Below, one piece after another: positions 27,152-36,324 of a stretch of 64,000 nucleotides of DNA. This stretch comes from Dermacoccus abyssi. Lineage in GTDB: Bacteria; Actinomycetota; Actinomycetes; Actinomycetales; Dermatophilaceae. Positions within the stretch are counted from its first letter, which is position 1; each line of letters opens with the position of its first letter. Location of the stretch: the NCBI RefSeq assembly GCF_003515945.1, contig NZ_QWLM01000003.1:62001-126000 (forward strand), in the 5' to 3' direction. Made by a program: the position numbers and the translations under genes. A model generated the notes under the pieces. It was not told the origin of the DNA. It worked only from the letters and a program-made list of their open reading frames with translations, and ran no database searches.

Positions 27152-29122
27152 TCAGCGCATGCCGGCCTCACGCAGTCGGTTGAGCTGAGTCTGCAGTTCG
27201 AACAGCCTCGCGCTGGCCGCGCGGGAGTCGTCGGCGTAACCGCTCTCGCCCGGGTCCAGACGGCGCAGGCGGCCCAGAGCGTCGGCGATCGCCGCGTTGA
27301 GCGCGCCCTCCTGCACGTTCTGGATGAGAGCCCCGACGTAGCGCTCGTCGGGGCGCCCCGTCGTCGGGTCGAGCTTCGTCGGCAGGTCGCGCACGACGAG
27401 TTCGGTGAGCACGTCGTGCAACTGCGGGTCGGTACTCGAGCGAATGGCCTCGTTCCACGCCCCGATGGACGTCACACGTGACGGCCCGCCCGCCTTGATC
27501 GCAGCATCCAGGATGAACCGGTGCGCCGGTGCGCGAAGGTCGCCGGGGCGCAGTTGCTCGAAGACGGTGCCCTTCAACGACTCGGGGTACTGGAGCATCA
27601 CCTGGAGCAACTGCCGCTCCCCCGCGATCGTCGGATCACGAGGATCCGGCTTGGGGATACGCGGACGCTCCGGCGCGACCGGGATGCCCGCGTCGGGGCG
27701 ACTGGCTGTCTCGTTCTGCTGCTGCCCCTCAGGTGGACGCTGGGCCGTGGCACGCCGGTTCTCGTAGCGTCGAGCCGTACCGCCCTTGGGCGCGGTGCGA
27801 ACGGCGGCGTTGAGCTGTTCGATCTCGACACCGATCCAGCCCGCCACCGTGCGCACGTACTCCGGACGCAACGTCGTGTCGCGGATGCCCGCAATGATCG
27901 GCGCAACAGCCTTCATCGCCGATACACGACCCTCGGCGTGGTCGAGATCGAACCCGGAGATCGTCGTACGCACCGCGAACTCGAACATGGGCACCGCGTC
28001 GTCGATGAGGGTTTTGACCGCCTCGTCGCCGTGGCGCAGCCGCAGGTCGCACGGGTCCATACCGTCCTTCGCGACGGCCACGAACGACTGGGACGCCCAG
28101 CGCTGATCCTCCTCGAACGCCTTCATCGCTGCCTTCTGGCCGGCTGCGTCGCCGTCGAAGGTGAAGGTGACACGGGCCGGCGTACCACCGGCCTCGTCCC
28201 GCATGATGCGGCGCAACGACTTGATGTGGTCGACGCCGAAGGCCGTGCCACAGGTCGCGACGGCGTTGTCGACGCCGGCCAGGTGCGCGGCCATGACGTC
28301 GGTGTACCCCTCGACGACGACAGCGCGGCGCTCACGCGAGATCGTCTTCTTCGCGAGGTCGAGGCCGTAGAGCATGTGGGTCTTCTTGTAGATCGGCGTC
28401 TCGCTCGTGTTGAGGTACTTCGCCTCGATGCGGTCGTCGTCGAAGATCCGGCGCGCGCCGAAGCCGACGGTGTCGCCCGTGATGTCACGGATCGGCCACA
28501 CCACTCGCCCGCGGAAGCGGTCGTAGAGCCCGCGCGAGGACTGCCCCGCCAGACCTGAGGCCATCATCTCGTCGGGGTTGAAGCCCTTGGCCTGGAGGTG
28601 CGCGACAAGAGCGTCACCGGAACGCGGCGCAAAGCCGACGCCGAAGTGCTTGGCATGGGTGCCGTTGAAGCCCTTGGCCCGCAGGAAGTCACGCCCGGCG
28701 CGGGCATGCTCGCCCTTGTCGCCGATGAGCCGCTCGAGGTAGAACTCCTCGGCCACCCGGTGGGCCTCGACGAGACGCATGCGGCGCCCGGCCGGCTCGC
28801 GGTCGGGGCGCTCGCCCTCCTCGTAGCGCAGCTCCAAGCCGACCTTCGCGGCCAGACGCTCGACGGCGTCCGTGAACGTGAGGTGCTCGAGCTCCATGAC
28901 GAAGGAGATGACGTCGCCCGACTGGCCACACCCGAAGCAGTGGTAGACGCCGACAGCGGGGCGCACGGTGAAACTCGGCGTCTTCTCGTCGTGGAACGGG
29001 CACAGGCCCTTGAGCGAACCGGCACCGGCCCGACGCAGCGTGACGTGCTCGGAGACGACGTCCTCGATGTCCACGCGGTCCTTGACGGCAGCGATGTCCT
29101 CCGCCTTGATGAGACCGGCCAC
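27152..29122 (-). CDS. dnaG: DNA primase
   Basis: 656 residues with the full three-part build. The CHC2 zinc finger is CPFHDEKTPSF to HCFGCG (Cys41, His44, Cys62, Cys65). The Toprim catalytic core has EGYTDVMAAH (about Glu270) and FTFDGDAAG (about 320). The C-terminal part (after about 450) is the helicase-binding domain, separated by a Gln/Arg/Pro-rich linker. It makes RNA primers for replication with DnaB. It is 62 bp downstream of dgt on the same strand, a common actinobacterial pairing. Confidence 0.95.
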   Translation of the reverse strand: MAGLIKAEDIAAVKDRVDIEDVVSEHVTLRRAGAGSLKGLCPFHDEKTPSFTVRPAVGVYHCFGCGQSGDVISFVMELEHLTFTDAVERLAAKVGLELRYEEGERPDREPAGRRMRLVEAHRVAEEFYLERLIGDKGEHARAGRDFLRAKGFNGTHAKHFGVGFAPRSGDALVAHLQAKGFNPDEMMASGLAGQSSRGLYDRFRGRVVWPIRDITGDTVGFGARRIFDDDRIEAKYLNTSETPIYKKTHMLYGLDLAKKTISRERRAVVVEGYTDVMAAHLAGVDNAVATCGTAFGVDHIKSLRRIMRDEAGGTPARVTFTFDGDAAGQKAAMKAFEEDQRWASQSFVAVAKDGMDPCDLRLRHGDEAVKTLIDDAVPMFEFAVRTTISGFDLDHAEGRVSAMKAVAPIIAGIRDTTLRPEYVRTVAGWIGVEIEQLNAAVRTAPKGGTARRYENRRATAQRPPEGQQQNETASRPDAGIPVAPERPRIPKPDPRDPTIAGERQLLQVMLQYPESLKGTVFEQLRPGDLRAPAHRFILDAAIKAGGPSRVTSIGAWNEAIRSSTDPQLHDVLTELVVRDLPTKLDPTTGRPDERYVGALIQNVQEGALNAAIADALGRLRRLDPGESGYADDSRAASARLFELQTQLNRLREAGMR

Positions 29123-29184
29123 GTCGCTCCTTCCGGGATCTCCACGCGTCCCCTCAGTCTAGGCGCGAGGGGTGTTCGCCTGGC

Positions 29185-30408
29185 TCAGTGACTGTGGACG
29201 CCGAGGCGCACGGCCCGGGCGTCCGTCAGGCTCGCCACTTGGTCCACGACGACGCGTAGCGCCTCCGCGTCCGACGTGGCGTGTTCGATGTCGTCGAGGA
29301 ACATGGGGTCCATGTCGTCCGGATGCTCGGCGAAGTGCGCCACGAGCGCCTCCACGACCTCACGCTGCCGTGTGTGCTGTTCAACGCGCATCGGAGTGAA
29401 CATGACGAAGTGCGCCGAGATTCCCTTGAGCACGGCCACCTGAGCGCGCACGTCGTCCGGGATGACGAGGCGTGCCTCGTAGCGCACGAGCGGGGCACTG
29501 CCGTAGCGCTCCCGCGTGGCGTCCTCGGGCGCTGCCGCGAAGCGTCCGACGAGGGTGCTCGTCATGTCCTTGAGAGCCGCGAGATCGCGGCGGGTGCCGT
29601 CGTACGTCGCTGGAAGGTCGTCACGCAGAACCCGTTCCAGCGCTTCGTCGAGGACTGCCGCCGGCAGGTCGGGCGCATACATCCGTGCGGCCACCTCGAC
29701 GACAGCCGCCCGCTCCGCCGTGCCGTCGAGCGCCTTCAGGTCCAGGGCCTCGGCCGCGATGGCGTCCTCGACGTCGTGCACGCTGTAGGCCACGTCGTCG
29801 GCCCAGTCCATGATCTGCGCCTCGAGACACGTGCCGCCTTCCTCACCGTCACGCACGAAGTCGAAGACGTCGCGATCGTCCTCGTACACCCCGAACTTGC
29901 GGGAGCCCTCGGGGCCGTGGCCGCGCCGCCAGGGGTACTTCGTCGACGCGTCGAGCGTCGCCCGCGTGAGGTTGAGCCCGGCAGGGCGCCCCTTCGGGGT
30001 CTGACGCTTCGCCTCGAGGCGTGTGAGGAGTCGGAACGTCTGGGCGTTGCCCTCGAAACCACCGATGTCGTCGCACAGAGCGTCGAGGACCTGCTCACCG
30101 AAGTGCCCGAACGGTGGGTGCCCCAGATCGTGGGCCAAACATGCGGCGTCGACGACGTCGCTGTTGCACCCGAGAGCGTCTGCCAGTTCGCGCCCGATCT
30201 GCGCCACCTCGAGTGAATGTGTCAACCGGTTGCGAACGAAATCGTCCGTACCTGCCTGCCACACCTGCGTTTTCGTCGACAACCGGCGCAAGGCCGCCGA
30301 GTGGACGATGCGCGCCCTGTCGCGCGCGAAGTCATCACGATCGGAGCGCTTACGTGTCAGATCCTCGACGACGTAACGCTCGCGGTCGGCGGCGGTGTAG
30401 ACGTTCAG
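29185..30408 (-). CDS. dgt: Deoxyguanosinetriphosphate triphosphohydrolase (HD family)
   Basis: 407 residues. HD-domain metal ligands are visible: RLTHSLEVAQ, CLAHDLGHPPFGHFGE and the later MDWADDVAYSVHD. It hydrolyses dNTPs to nucleosides and triphosphate. The start is unusual: the conserved N-terminus (NVYTAADRERY) is preceded by CTG at 30408, overlapping the TGA of the DUF3806 gene as CTGA; there is no ATG or GTG in frame between there and about 190 codons' worth of overlapping neighbour sequence that fits the family. Either CTG is a real coupled start or a base is wrong here. Confidence 0.87.
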   Translation of the reverse strand: MNVYTAADRERYVVEDLTRKRSDRDDFARDRARIVHSAALRRLSTKTQVWQAGTDDFVRNRLTHSLEVAQIGRELADALGCNSDVVDAACLAHDLGHPPFGHFGEQVLDALCDDIGGFEGNAQTFRLLTRLEAKRQTPKGRPAGLNLTRATLDASTKYPWRRGHGPEGSRKFGVYEDDRDVFDFVRDGEEGGTCLEAQIMDWADDVAYSVHDVEDAIAAEALDLKALDGTAERAAVVEVAARMYAPDLPAAVLDEALERVLRDDLPATYDGTRRDLAALKDMTSTLVGRFAAAPEDATRERYGSAPLVRYEARLVIPDDVRAQVAVLKGISAHFVMFTPMRVEQHTRQREVVEALVAHFAEHPDDMDPMFLDDIEHATSDAEALRVVVDQVASLTDARAVRLGVHSH

Positions 30409-30818
30409 CGAAGGGCCTCGAGCTGGTTGCGAAGGTCGGTGGCCCAGCCGTTGAGCCAGTCGCGGCGCATCTCGTTCCAGGCGTCTGCGATGAAGTCGCT
30501 GGGGAACATGATGCTCGACTCGTCCGGCAGGGAAAGACCCAGGTCGCGGCCGTCCGCATCGGTGATGACGCGCCACTCGAGGACGGACTCCAGCGTCAGC
30601 CACTGGCCGAGCGCGAAGCCGAGCATGGCGACGAACGGCGTCGGATCCTCACGCTCGTCCTCGTCCTGGTCAAGGACGTCGTCGACGTAGCTCTCGTACG
30701 CGCGATCGATGGAGCGGACATCCGTGACGTCGATGTTCCAGCGCGCAGCATCGTCGAGCCACTTTTCGAGCACCTCCTGCTCGGCCGGCCCCACGGGTTC
30801 GATGGTGATCTCGCTCAT
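30405..30818 (-). CDS. DUF3806-like protein
   Basis: A 137-residue acidic protein resembling DUF3806: a helical opening, the ESYVDDVLDQ and FVAMLGFALGQWL segments and a WRVITDADGRDLGLS strand pair. Function is unknown. Its ATG shares one base with the stop of the DUF2277 gene (TGATG) and its own stop overlaps the dgt start, so the three genes are likely translated from one mRNA. Confidence 0.65.
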   Translation of the reverse strand: MSEITIEPVGPAEQEVLEKWLDDAARWNIDVTDVRSIDRAYESYVDDVLDQDEDEREDPTPFVAMLGFALGQWLTLESVLEWRVITDADGRDLGLSLPDESSIMFPSDFIADAWNEMRRDWLNGWATDLRNQLEALR

Positions 30819-31093
30819 CAGCTGGCCCTCCCGTAGCGCACGCGAGCGCGCTCGCGCGCCTTGATCGCCTCGACCTCTCGGTCCTTCGGCGGCGCGTTGG
30901 TGACCAGGGAGTCGATGAGTTCGCGCGACGCCGCGGTGATCGCCTCGACGGCCGCCACGTACGCGGCCTCGTTGGCGGCGGAGGGCTTGGTGGATCCACC
31001 GATCTTGCGCACGTACTGCAACGCTGCGGCGCGCACCTCGTCGTCGGTGGCCGGAGGCTCGAAGTTGTTCAACGGACGGATGTTGCGGCACAT
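30818..31093 (-). CDS. DUF2277 domain protein
   Basis: 91 residues starting at MCRNIRPLNNFEPPATDDE, the family hallmark, then AALQYVRKIGGSTKPS and a basic C-terminus. The start at 31093 is chosen because the conserved part begins there; an in-frame ATG nine codons upstream is possible. The family is small and of unknown function. It is divergent from the sulfurtransferase gene. Confidence 0.85.
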   Translation of the reverse strand: MCRNIRPLNNFEPPATDDEVRAAALQYVRKIGGSTKPSAANEAAYVAAVEAITAASRELIDSLVTNAPPKDREVEAIKARERARVRYGRAS

Positions 31094-31161
31094 GCGCATA
31101 GCGTTGCACATTCCGCCCACTACGACGGCAGTCGAGCGGCCCCGCCCACTACGCTGAGAGC

Positions 31162-32025
31162 ATGACTCGCCTCCCGCACCCCCTGGTCTCGGCCACGCGC
31201 CTTAAGCAGCGCCTCGACGCCGGTGAACCCAGCACGCTGCTCGACGCGCGGTGGGTGCTCGGTGGCGAGTCGCAGCGTCACGCCTACGACGAATCGCACC
31301 TTCCCGGCGCACGCTGGGTGGAGTTCGATGACGCCCTCACCGGAACGCCGGGCGACGGCGGAGAAGGCGGCCGTCACCCCATGCCGAACAGGAAGAGCTT
31401 TCAGTCGGCCATGCGCGCCGCCGGCGTGATGAACGACGTTCCGGTCGTCGTCTACGACGCCTCCAACTCCCTGGCGGCCGCCCGTGCGTGGTGGCTTCTG
31501 CGCTACTTCGGCAAGCTCGACGTCCAGGTGCTCGACGGTGGGTTCGACGCCTGGGTCGCCGCTGGCGGCGACGTCGTGCCCGGCGAGGACACCCCCGCCG
31601 AGGAAGGCGACTTCGTCGCCACACCGCGCCAACTCACCGCCGTCGACGCCGAAGGCGCAGCCGACCTCGCAGACCGCCACCTGCTCATCGACGCCCGATC
31701 CCCCGAACGTTTTGCCGGCCAGAACGAACCGGTCGACGCCGTCGCCGGACGCATCCCCGGCGCCGTCAACATCCCCGCGCTGTCGAACGTCGGCCCAGAC
31801 GGGCGCTTCCTGTCGACCGACGACCTCGCCATGCGGTTCACCGCCAAGGGCCTGCCCACGCACCAGCGCGTCGGCGTGTACTGCGGCTCCGGTGTGCAGG
31901 CCATGCACCTGGCTCTCGCCCTCGAAGTGAGCGGCGTGTTCCCGGACCCGGCCGTCTACGTCGGATCGTGGTCGGACTGGATCACCGATCCCGATCGTCC
32001 GGTCGAGAGCGACGCCTGGACCTGA
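31162..32025 (+). CDS. Thiosulfate / 3-mercaptopyruvate sulfurtransferase
   Basis: 287 residues made of two rhodanese modules. The N-terminal module is inactive-type (DARWVLGG..., GARWVEFD). The C-terminal one has the active-site loop YCGSGVQA with Cys about 240. The CGSG(V/T) loop resembles 3-mercaptopyruvate sulfurtransferase; substrate preference is not certain. It moves sulfane sulfur to thiol acceptors or cyanide. An 18-bp hairpin terminator follows. Confidence 0.9.
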   Translation: MTRLPHPLVSATRLKQRLDAGEPSTLLDARWVLGGESQRHAYDESHLPGARWVEFDDALTGTPGDGGEGGRHPMPNRKSFQSAMRAAGVMNDVPVVVYDASNSLAAARAWWLLRYFGKLDVQVLDGGFDAWVAAGGDVVPGEDTPAEEGDFVATPRQLTAVDAEGAADLADRHLLIDARSPERFAGQNEPVDAVAGRIPGAVNIPALSNVGPDGRFLSTDDLAMRFTAKGLPTHQRVGVYCGSGVQAMHLALALEVSGVFPDPAVYVGSWSDWITDPDRPVESDAWT

Positions 32026-32045
32026 GCCCCCGTTCCATCGACGAA

Positions 32046-32090
32046 ACGGCCGTGGCCGCTCCCCGACTGATCGGGAGCGGCCACGGCCGT
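32046..32090. terminator. Bidirectional terminator after the sulfurtransferase gene
   Basis: A perfect 18-bp stem, acggccgtggccgctccc / gggagcggccacggccgt, loop 9 nt, between the convergent sulfurtransferase and mqo genes. Confidence 0.88.
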
Positions 32091-32107
32091 TCGGCGTGCG
32101 GTGTGGC

Positions 32108-33616
32108 TCAGACGCGCTTGGGCAGGCCCAGGGTGACGTCGGCCTCGGCCTCGAGCTCGAGCGCCTTCTCCGGCTCGGCCTTCATGTCGGTGCCGAGCGT
32201 CGGCATGACCGAGCGCAGCTCGTTCTCCCACGTGCTCCACTCGTCCTTGAACGACGTGCGCAGGATGTCGAGCGCGATCGGCACTGCGGTGGACGCACCC
32301 GGCGAGGCGCCCAGCACGCCGGCGATCGAGCCGTTCGCCGAGCTGATGACCTCGGTACCGAACTGGAGCGTGCCCTTCGTGCCCGAAGCGGGCTTGATGA
32401 TCTGCGCGCGCTGACCGGCGACGAAGAGCTTCCAGTCCTCGCTCTTGGCCGTCGGGGCGAAGTCGCGCAGCGCCTCGATGCGCTTGGCCTGGTTGGCGAT
32501 GAGGTCCTGCGCCAGCACCTTCGTCAGGCCCAGGTTGTCGAGACCGGCCGTCGCGATCGGCAGAAGGTTGTCACCGCGCAGCGACGCGAAGAGGTCGAGA
32601 ACCGAGCCTTCCTTGAGGAACTTCGGCACGAGGCCCGCGAAAGGGCCGAACAGCGCGGTGCGCTGGCCGTCGATGATGCGGGCGTCGAGGTGCGGCATCG
32701 ACATGGGCGGAGCACCCTCGGCGGCCTTGCCGTACACCTTGGTGTTGTGCTTCGAGGTGAGCGCCGTGTTCTCCGTCGACAGGAACGTGCCGGAGACCGG
32801 GAACAGGCCGTAACCCTTGACCTCGGGAACGCCCGCCTTGCGCAGCAGCTTCAGCGTGTAGCCGCCTGCGCCGACGAGCACGAGCTTCGTGCGCACCGTC
32901 TTGGCAGCACCGTCACGCAGGTTCTTGACCGCGACGTTCCACGTGCCGTCGGAGTTGCGCGAGATGTCGGTGACGTCGTGCTCGAGCTCCAGCGAACCGC
33001 CGCGGGCCGTGAAGTCGGTGAAGAGCTGTCGCGTCACGGCACCGAAGTCGACGTCGGTACCGCTCGGGGCATAGGTGGCGGCGATCTTCTCACCAGCAGG
33101 GCGGCCCTCGATGAGCAGCGGCGACCACTGCTCGATCTGGCCGTAGTCCTCCGAGTGCTCCATGTCGTGGAAGAACGGGTGCGCCGAGAGAAGACGGTGA
33201 CGCTCACGCAGGAACTTCTGGTTCGCGTCGCCCTTGACGAACGACATGTGCGGCGTGTTGTTGATGAACGTGGACGGCTCACGCAGAGCGCCCTCGCGCA
33301 CGAGCGAACCCCAGAAGGTCTTCGTCGTCATGAACTGCGCGTGGATGCCGATGGCCTTCGTGATGTCGACGCTGCCGTCGGGCATCTCAGGCGTGTAGTT
33401 GAGCTCGCACAGCGCCGCGTGGCCGGTGCCCGCGTTGTTCCAGCCGTTCGACGACTCCTTCGCCACGGCGTCGAGACGCTCGTAGACGCTCAGTTTCCAC
33501 TCGGGGTGGACTCGCTGGATCATGGCCGCCAGCGTCGCGCTGACGATGCCGCCTCCGACGAGAACGACGTCCACGGACTCGGATGCGCTCTTCGCGCCCT
33601 CGTTGTTCACCCACAT
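32108..33616 (-). CDS. mqo: Malate:quinone oxidoreductase
   Basis: 502 residues. The FAD-binding motif GGGIVSATLA is at 21-30. Family signatures follow: NGWNNAGTGHAALCELNYTP, the FWGSLV segment, LFGPFAGL and the C-terminal GASPGASTAVP. A membrane-associated flavoprotein that oxidises malate to oxaloacetate and passes electrons to quinone, by-passing NAD-linked malate dehydrogenase; common in Micrococcales. The start at 33616 is ATG; GTG two codons later is also possible. Confidence 0.95.
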   Translation of the reverse strand: MWVNNEGAKSASESVDVVLVGGGIVSATLAAMIQRVHPEWKLSVYERLDAVAKESSNGWNNAGTGHAALCELNYTPEMPDGSVDITKAIGIHAQFMTTKTFWGSLVREGALREPSTFINNTPHMSFVKGDANQKFLRERHRLLSAHPFFHDMEHSEDYGQIEQWSPLLIEGRPAGEKIAATYAPSGTDVDFGAVTRQLFTDFTARGGSLELEHDVTDISRNSDGTWNVAVKNLRDGAAKTVRTKLVLVGAGGYTLKLLRKAGVPEVKGYGLFPVSGTFLSTENTALTSKHNTKVYGKAAEGAPPMSMPHLDARIIDGQRTALFGPFAGLVPKFLKEGSVLDLFASLRGDNLLPIATAGLDNLGLTKVLAQDLIANQAKRIEALRDFAPTAKSEDWKLFVAGQRAQIIKPASGTKGTLQFGTEVISSANGSIAGVLGASPGASTAVPIALDILRTSFKDEWSTWENELRSVMPTLGTDMKAEPEKALELEAEADVTLGLPKRV

Positions 33617-33708
33617 ACCCCTTCACATCGCGTATTCAGGCTCTCCCGACGACGATACTCGGCGGTCACGACCCGCGGCCACTCGGTGTGCACGCTGTGA
33701 CGCGTTGC

Positions 33709-34917
33709 TCAGCCGCCGGAGTTCTCCGCCTCGGCCTCGGCGACCCACGCCGCCTGCTGCGCGGTGAGGTCCTGCGTGTCGAGCCACCCCTCGGGCAGGA
33801 CGACGCGTCGCTCGCTTCCGGCGCGACCGCGCGGCCCCTCCGCAGGGGCGCCGGGCCACGGCTGGTCGAGGTCGAGGCTCGCGATGAGGTCGTCGAGCGA
33901 GGCGAGCGAATCGACGAGCGCCAACTGGTGACGAAGCTGCGAGCCGACGGGGAAGCCCTTGAAGTACCAGGCGATGTGCTTGCGAATGTCGCGGCAGCCC
34001 TTGACCTCGTCGTCGTAGAACTCGACGAGGTACTCGGCGTGACGACGCAGCGTGGCGCACACCTCTCCGAGACCGGGGTCGACTCGGGCGTCGGAGCCGG
34101 CGAAGGCGGCAGCGAGTTCGGTGAAGAGCCACGGTCGTCCGAGGCAGCCGCGTCCGACGACGACGCCGTCGCACCCGGTCTCGGTGACCATGCGCAGCGC
34201 GTCGTCTGCGGACCAGATGTCGCCGTTGCCGAGCACGGGGATGCTCGTCACCGTCTGCTTGAGGTCGCGGATGGCGCTCCAGTCGGCGTGACCCGAATAG
34301 GCCTGCGACGCGGTGCGCGCGTGGAGCGCGACGGCGGCCGCGCCCTCGCCCTCGGCGATGCGGCCGGCCTCGAGGAAGGTCAGGTGGTCGGCGTCGATGC
34401 CCTTGCGCATCTTGACGGTGACGGGAATGTCGTACGGCGCCGCTTCACGGATGACCGAGCTGACGATGCCGCGGAACAGCTCCGTCTTCCACGGCAGGGC
34501 CGAGCCGCCGCCCTTGCGCGTCACCTTGGGTACCGGGCAGCCGAAGTTGAGGTCGATGTGGTCGGCGCGTCCCTCGCTCGCGAGGATGCGGGCCGCGCGT
34601 CCGGCGTTGACCGGATCGGTGCAGTACAGCTGGATCGAGCGAGGGTTCTCGTCCGGGTCGGTCTCGATGAGCTTCATCGTGATGGGGGTGCGCTCGACGA
34701 GGGCGCGCGAGGTGATCATCTCGCTGACGTAGAGCGACGTCGCACCGCTCGCTCCACCGGCCACGGCGCCCTCGGTGCCGTACTGACGACACAGGCGGCG
34801 GAAGGCCCGGTTCGTGATGCCCGCCATCGGCGCGAGCACGACCGGGGAGTCGATCGTGTGACGCCCGATCTGCAGGGGCGCGAGAACGGGCGTGGCGGGG
34901 CGGTCGAGAACAGTCAT
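33709..34917 (-). CDS. dusB: tRNA-dihydrouridine synthase
   Basis: 402 residues with the FMN-binding barrel of Dus enzymes: VVLAPMAGITNRAFRRLC near 27-44, the catalytic Cys in NFGCPVPKV (about 127) and GNGDIWSADDA, VVVGRGCLGRPW later. It reduces uridine to dihydrouridine in tRNA. The start is placed at ATG 34917; an in-frame codon six residues upstream is possible. The C-terminal 60 residues are proline/acid rich and variable. Confidence 0.92.
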   Translation of the reverse strand: MTVLDRPATPVLAPLQIGRHTIDSPVVLAPMAGITNRAFRRLCRQYGTEGAVAGGASGATSLYVSEMITSRALVERTPITMKLIETDPDENPRSIQLYCTDPVNAGRAARILASEGRADHIDLNFGCPVPKVTRKGGGSALPWKTELFRGIVSSVIREAAPYDIPVTVKMRKGIDADHLTFLEAGRIAEGEGAAAVALHARTASQAYSGHADWSAIRDLKQTVTSIPVLGNGDIWSADDALRMVTETGCDGVVVGRGCLGRPWLFTELAAAFAGSDARVDPGLGEVCATLRRHAEYLVEFYDDEVKGCRDIRKHIAWYFKGFPVGSQLRHQLALVDSLASLDDLIASLDLDQPWPGAPAEGPRGRAGSERRVVLPEGWLDTQDLTAQQAAWVAEAEAENSGG

Positions 34918-34988
34918 CGCGTCCCATTCTCCCACCTCGCAGCGAGTGCCCCGAAAGCGCGAGCGCGGGCGTCCACTACGCTTGTTCG

Positions 34989-35318
34989 GTGCCCGAGAAC
35001 GAGTCCACGAACGACCAGCGCCCCGAAGTCTCCGTCAGTACGACGCGCGCGAAGGTGATGCACGCGTCCGACCCCGCCGTCGGCGCGATGGCCCGCCTCC
35101 CCCAGGGCGCCGTCGTCACCGCGTTCGTCGTCGTCATGCTGATCGGCATCGTCTTCCGGGGTGTCATCGGCGCAGTCTGTTTCGGCCTCGTCTCGCTCGT
35201 GCTGGGCTGGCTGCTCTACCTGTCGTGGAACCAGCTGCGCAACGTCGACCGTCTCGCGCGCGCTGCCGTCCTGTGCCTGACGGTGGCCGTCACCGTCGTT
35301 CTCGCCGTTCCCAAGTGA
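34989..35318 (+). CDS. Small membrane protein, DUF6703-like
   Basis: 109 residues with a polar N-terminus (about 1-40), then two or three hydrophobic segments (about 42-80 and 92-107). It matches in layout the small actinobacterial membrane proteins now named DUF6703; the naming is from recall. It begins with GTG, is divergent from dusB and lies just upstream of the Zur operator. Confidence 0.7.
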   Translation: MPENESTNDQRPEVSVSTTRAKVMHASDPAVGAMARLPQGAVVTAFVVVMLIGIVFRGVIGAVCFGLVSLVLGWLLYLSWNQLRNVDRLARAAVLCLTVAVTVVLAVPK

Positions 35319-35325
35319 TCGCTTT

Positions 35326-35362
35326 TGACAATGATTCTCACTTGAGGTGAGAATGGTTGTCA
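35326..35362. promoter_or_regulatory. Probable Zur operator in front of znuA
   Basis: An inverted repeat, tgacaatgattctcac / gtgagaatggttgtca (14 of 16 positions symmetric, 5-nt spacer), resembling the actinobacterial Zur box TGAAAATGATTTTCA. It covers the likely znuA Shine-Dalgarno (gaggtgag) and reaches its start codon, so zinc-loaded Zur bound here would block transcription close to, or at, the znuA start. The zur gene is the last gene of the same unit. Confidence 0.82.
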
Positions 35363-36324
35363 TGCTTCGCACCTCACGCCTCAGCCTCGCCGCATCCGCC
35401 CTCGTCGCCACCACGGCCCTCACGGCCTGTGGTTTGGGATCGTCGAATTCGGGTTCGGGCGACAAGGTCGAGACGGTCGCGAGCTTCTACGCCCTGCAGT
35501 ACGCCCTCGAGCGCATCGGCGGCGACCGTGTGGAGGTCTCCTCGCTGACGAAGCCCGGGCAGGAGCCGCACGACATCGACCCCTCGCCCAAACAGATCGC
35601 CGCGCTAGCCGACGCCGACCTCGCGGTCTACCTCAAGGGGTTCCAGCCGAGCGTCGACGCAGCCGTCTCCTCGAACGCAAAGAAGGACAAGACGCTCGAC
35701 GTCGCACCCGACGCCGACATGACGCTCAAGCTGTCGTCGACCGAGAGTGTCGGCGGCGAGGCCCACGAGCACAGCGAGGGCGACGGGCACGACCACAGCG
35801 GGGACACGGACCCGCACTTCTGGCTCGACCCGGTGCGCTACAAGGCCGTCGTTCAGGCCGTCGGTGCGCGCCTGGCCAAGGCCGATCCAGAGGGCAAGGC
35901 CACGTACGAGACGAACACGAAGAAGATGGTGGCCGACCTCGACGCGCTGAACACCGAGTTCAAGAGCGGCTTGGCGAACTGCACGAACAAGACCCTCGTC
36001 TCGGGGCACGCGGCGTTCGGCTACCTCGCGAGCCGGTACGGTTTCACGCAGGTCGGCGTCAGCGGCGTCTCCCCCGAGGCCGAGCCCACGCCGCAGCGCC
36101 TCAAGGCCGTGGCCGCGTTCGCGAAGAAGCACGACACGACGACGATCTACTCGGAGACCCTCGTCTCACCGAAGACCGCCGAAACGGTGGCCAAGCAGAC
36201 CGGCGCGAAGGTCGCCGTGCTCGACCCGCTCGAAGGTCTGACCGACGCGAGCAAGGGCAAGAACTACTTCGAGGTCATGAAGTCCAACCTCACAACGCTG
36301 AAGCAGGGACAAGGGTGCAAGTGA
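35362..36324 (+). CDS. znuA: Zinc ABC transporter substrate-binding lipoprotein
   Basis: 320 residues. A lipoprotein signal peptide ends at LTAC (about Cys22). The ZnuA cluster A-I fold has EPHDIDPSPKQI, a His/Asp-rich loop (HEHSEGDGHDHSGDTDPH, about 135-152) before FWLDPVRYK, and GHAAFGYLASRYG in the C-lobe. It binds zinc for ZnuBC. ATG 35362 is chosen as start because a lipoprotein signal follows directly; ATG 35353 and GTG 35347 are in frame. Confidence 0.92.
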   Translation: MLRTSRLSLAASALVATTALTACGLGSSNSGSGDKVETVASFYALQYALERIGGDRVEVSSLTKPGQEPHDIDPSPKQIAALADADLAVYLKGFQPSVDAAVSSNAKKDKTLDVAPDADMTLKLSSTESVGGEAHEHSEGDGHDHSGDTDPHFWLDPVRYKAVVQAVGARLAKADPEGKATYETNTKKMVADLDALNTEFKSGLANCTNKTLVSGHAAFGYLASRYGFTQVGVSGVSPEAEPTPQRLKAVAAFAKKHDTTTIYSETLVSPKTAETVAKQTGAKVAVLDPLEGLTDASKGKNYFEVMKSNLTTLKQGQGCK

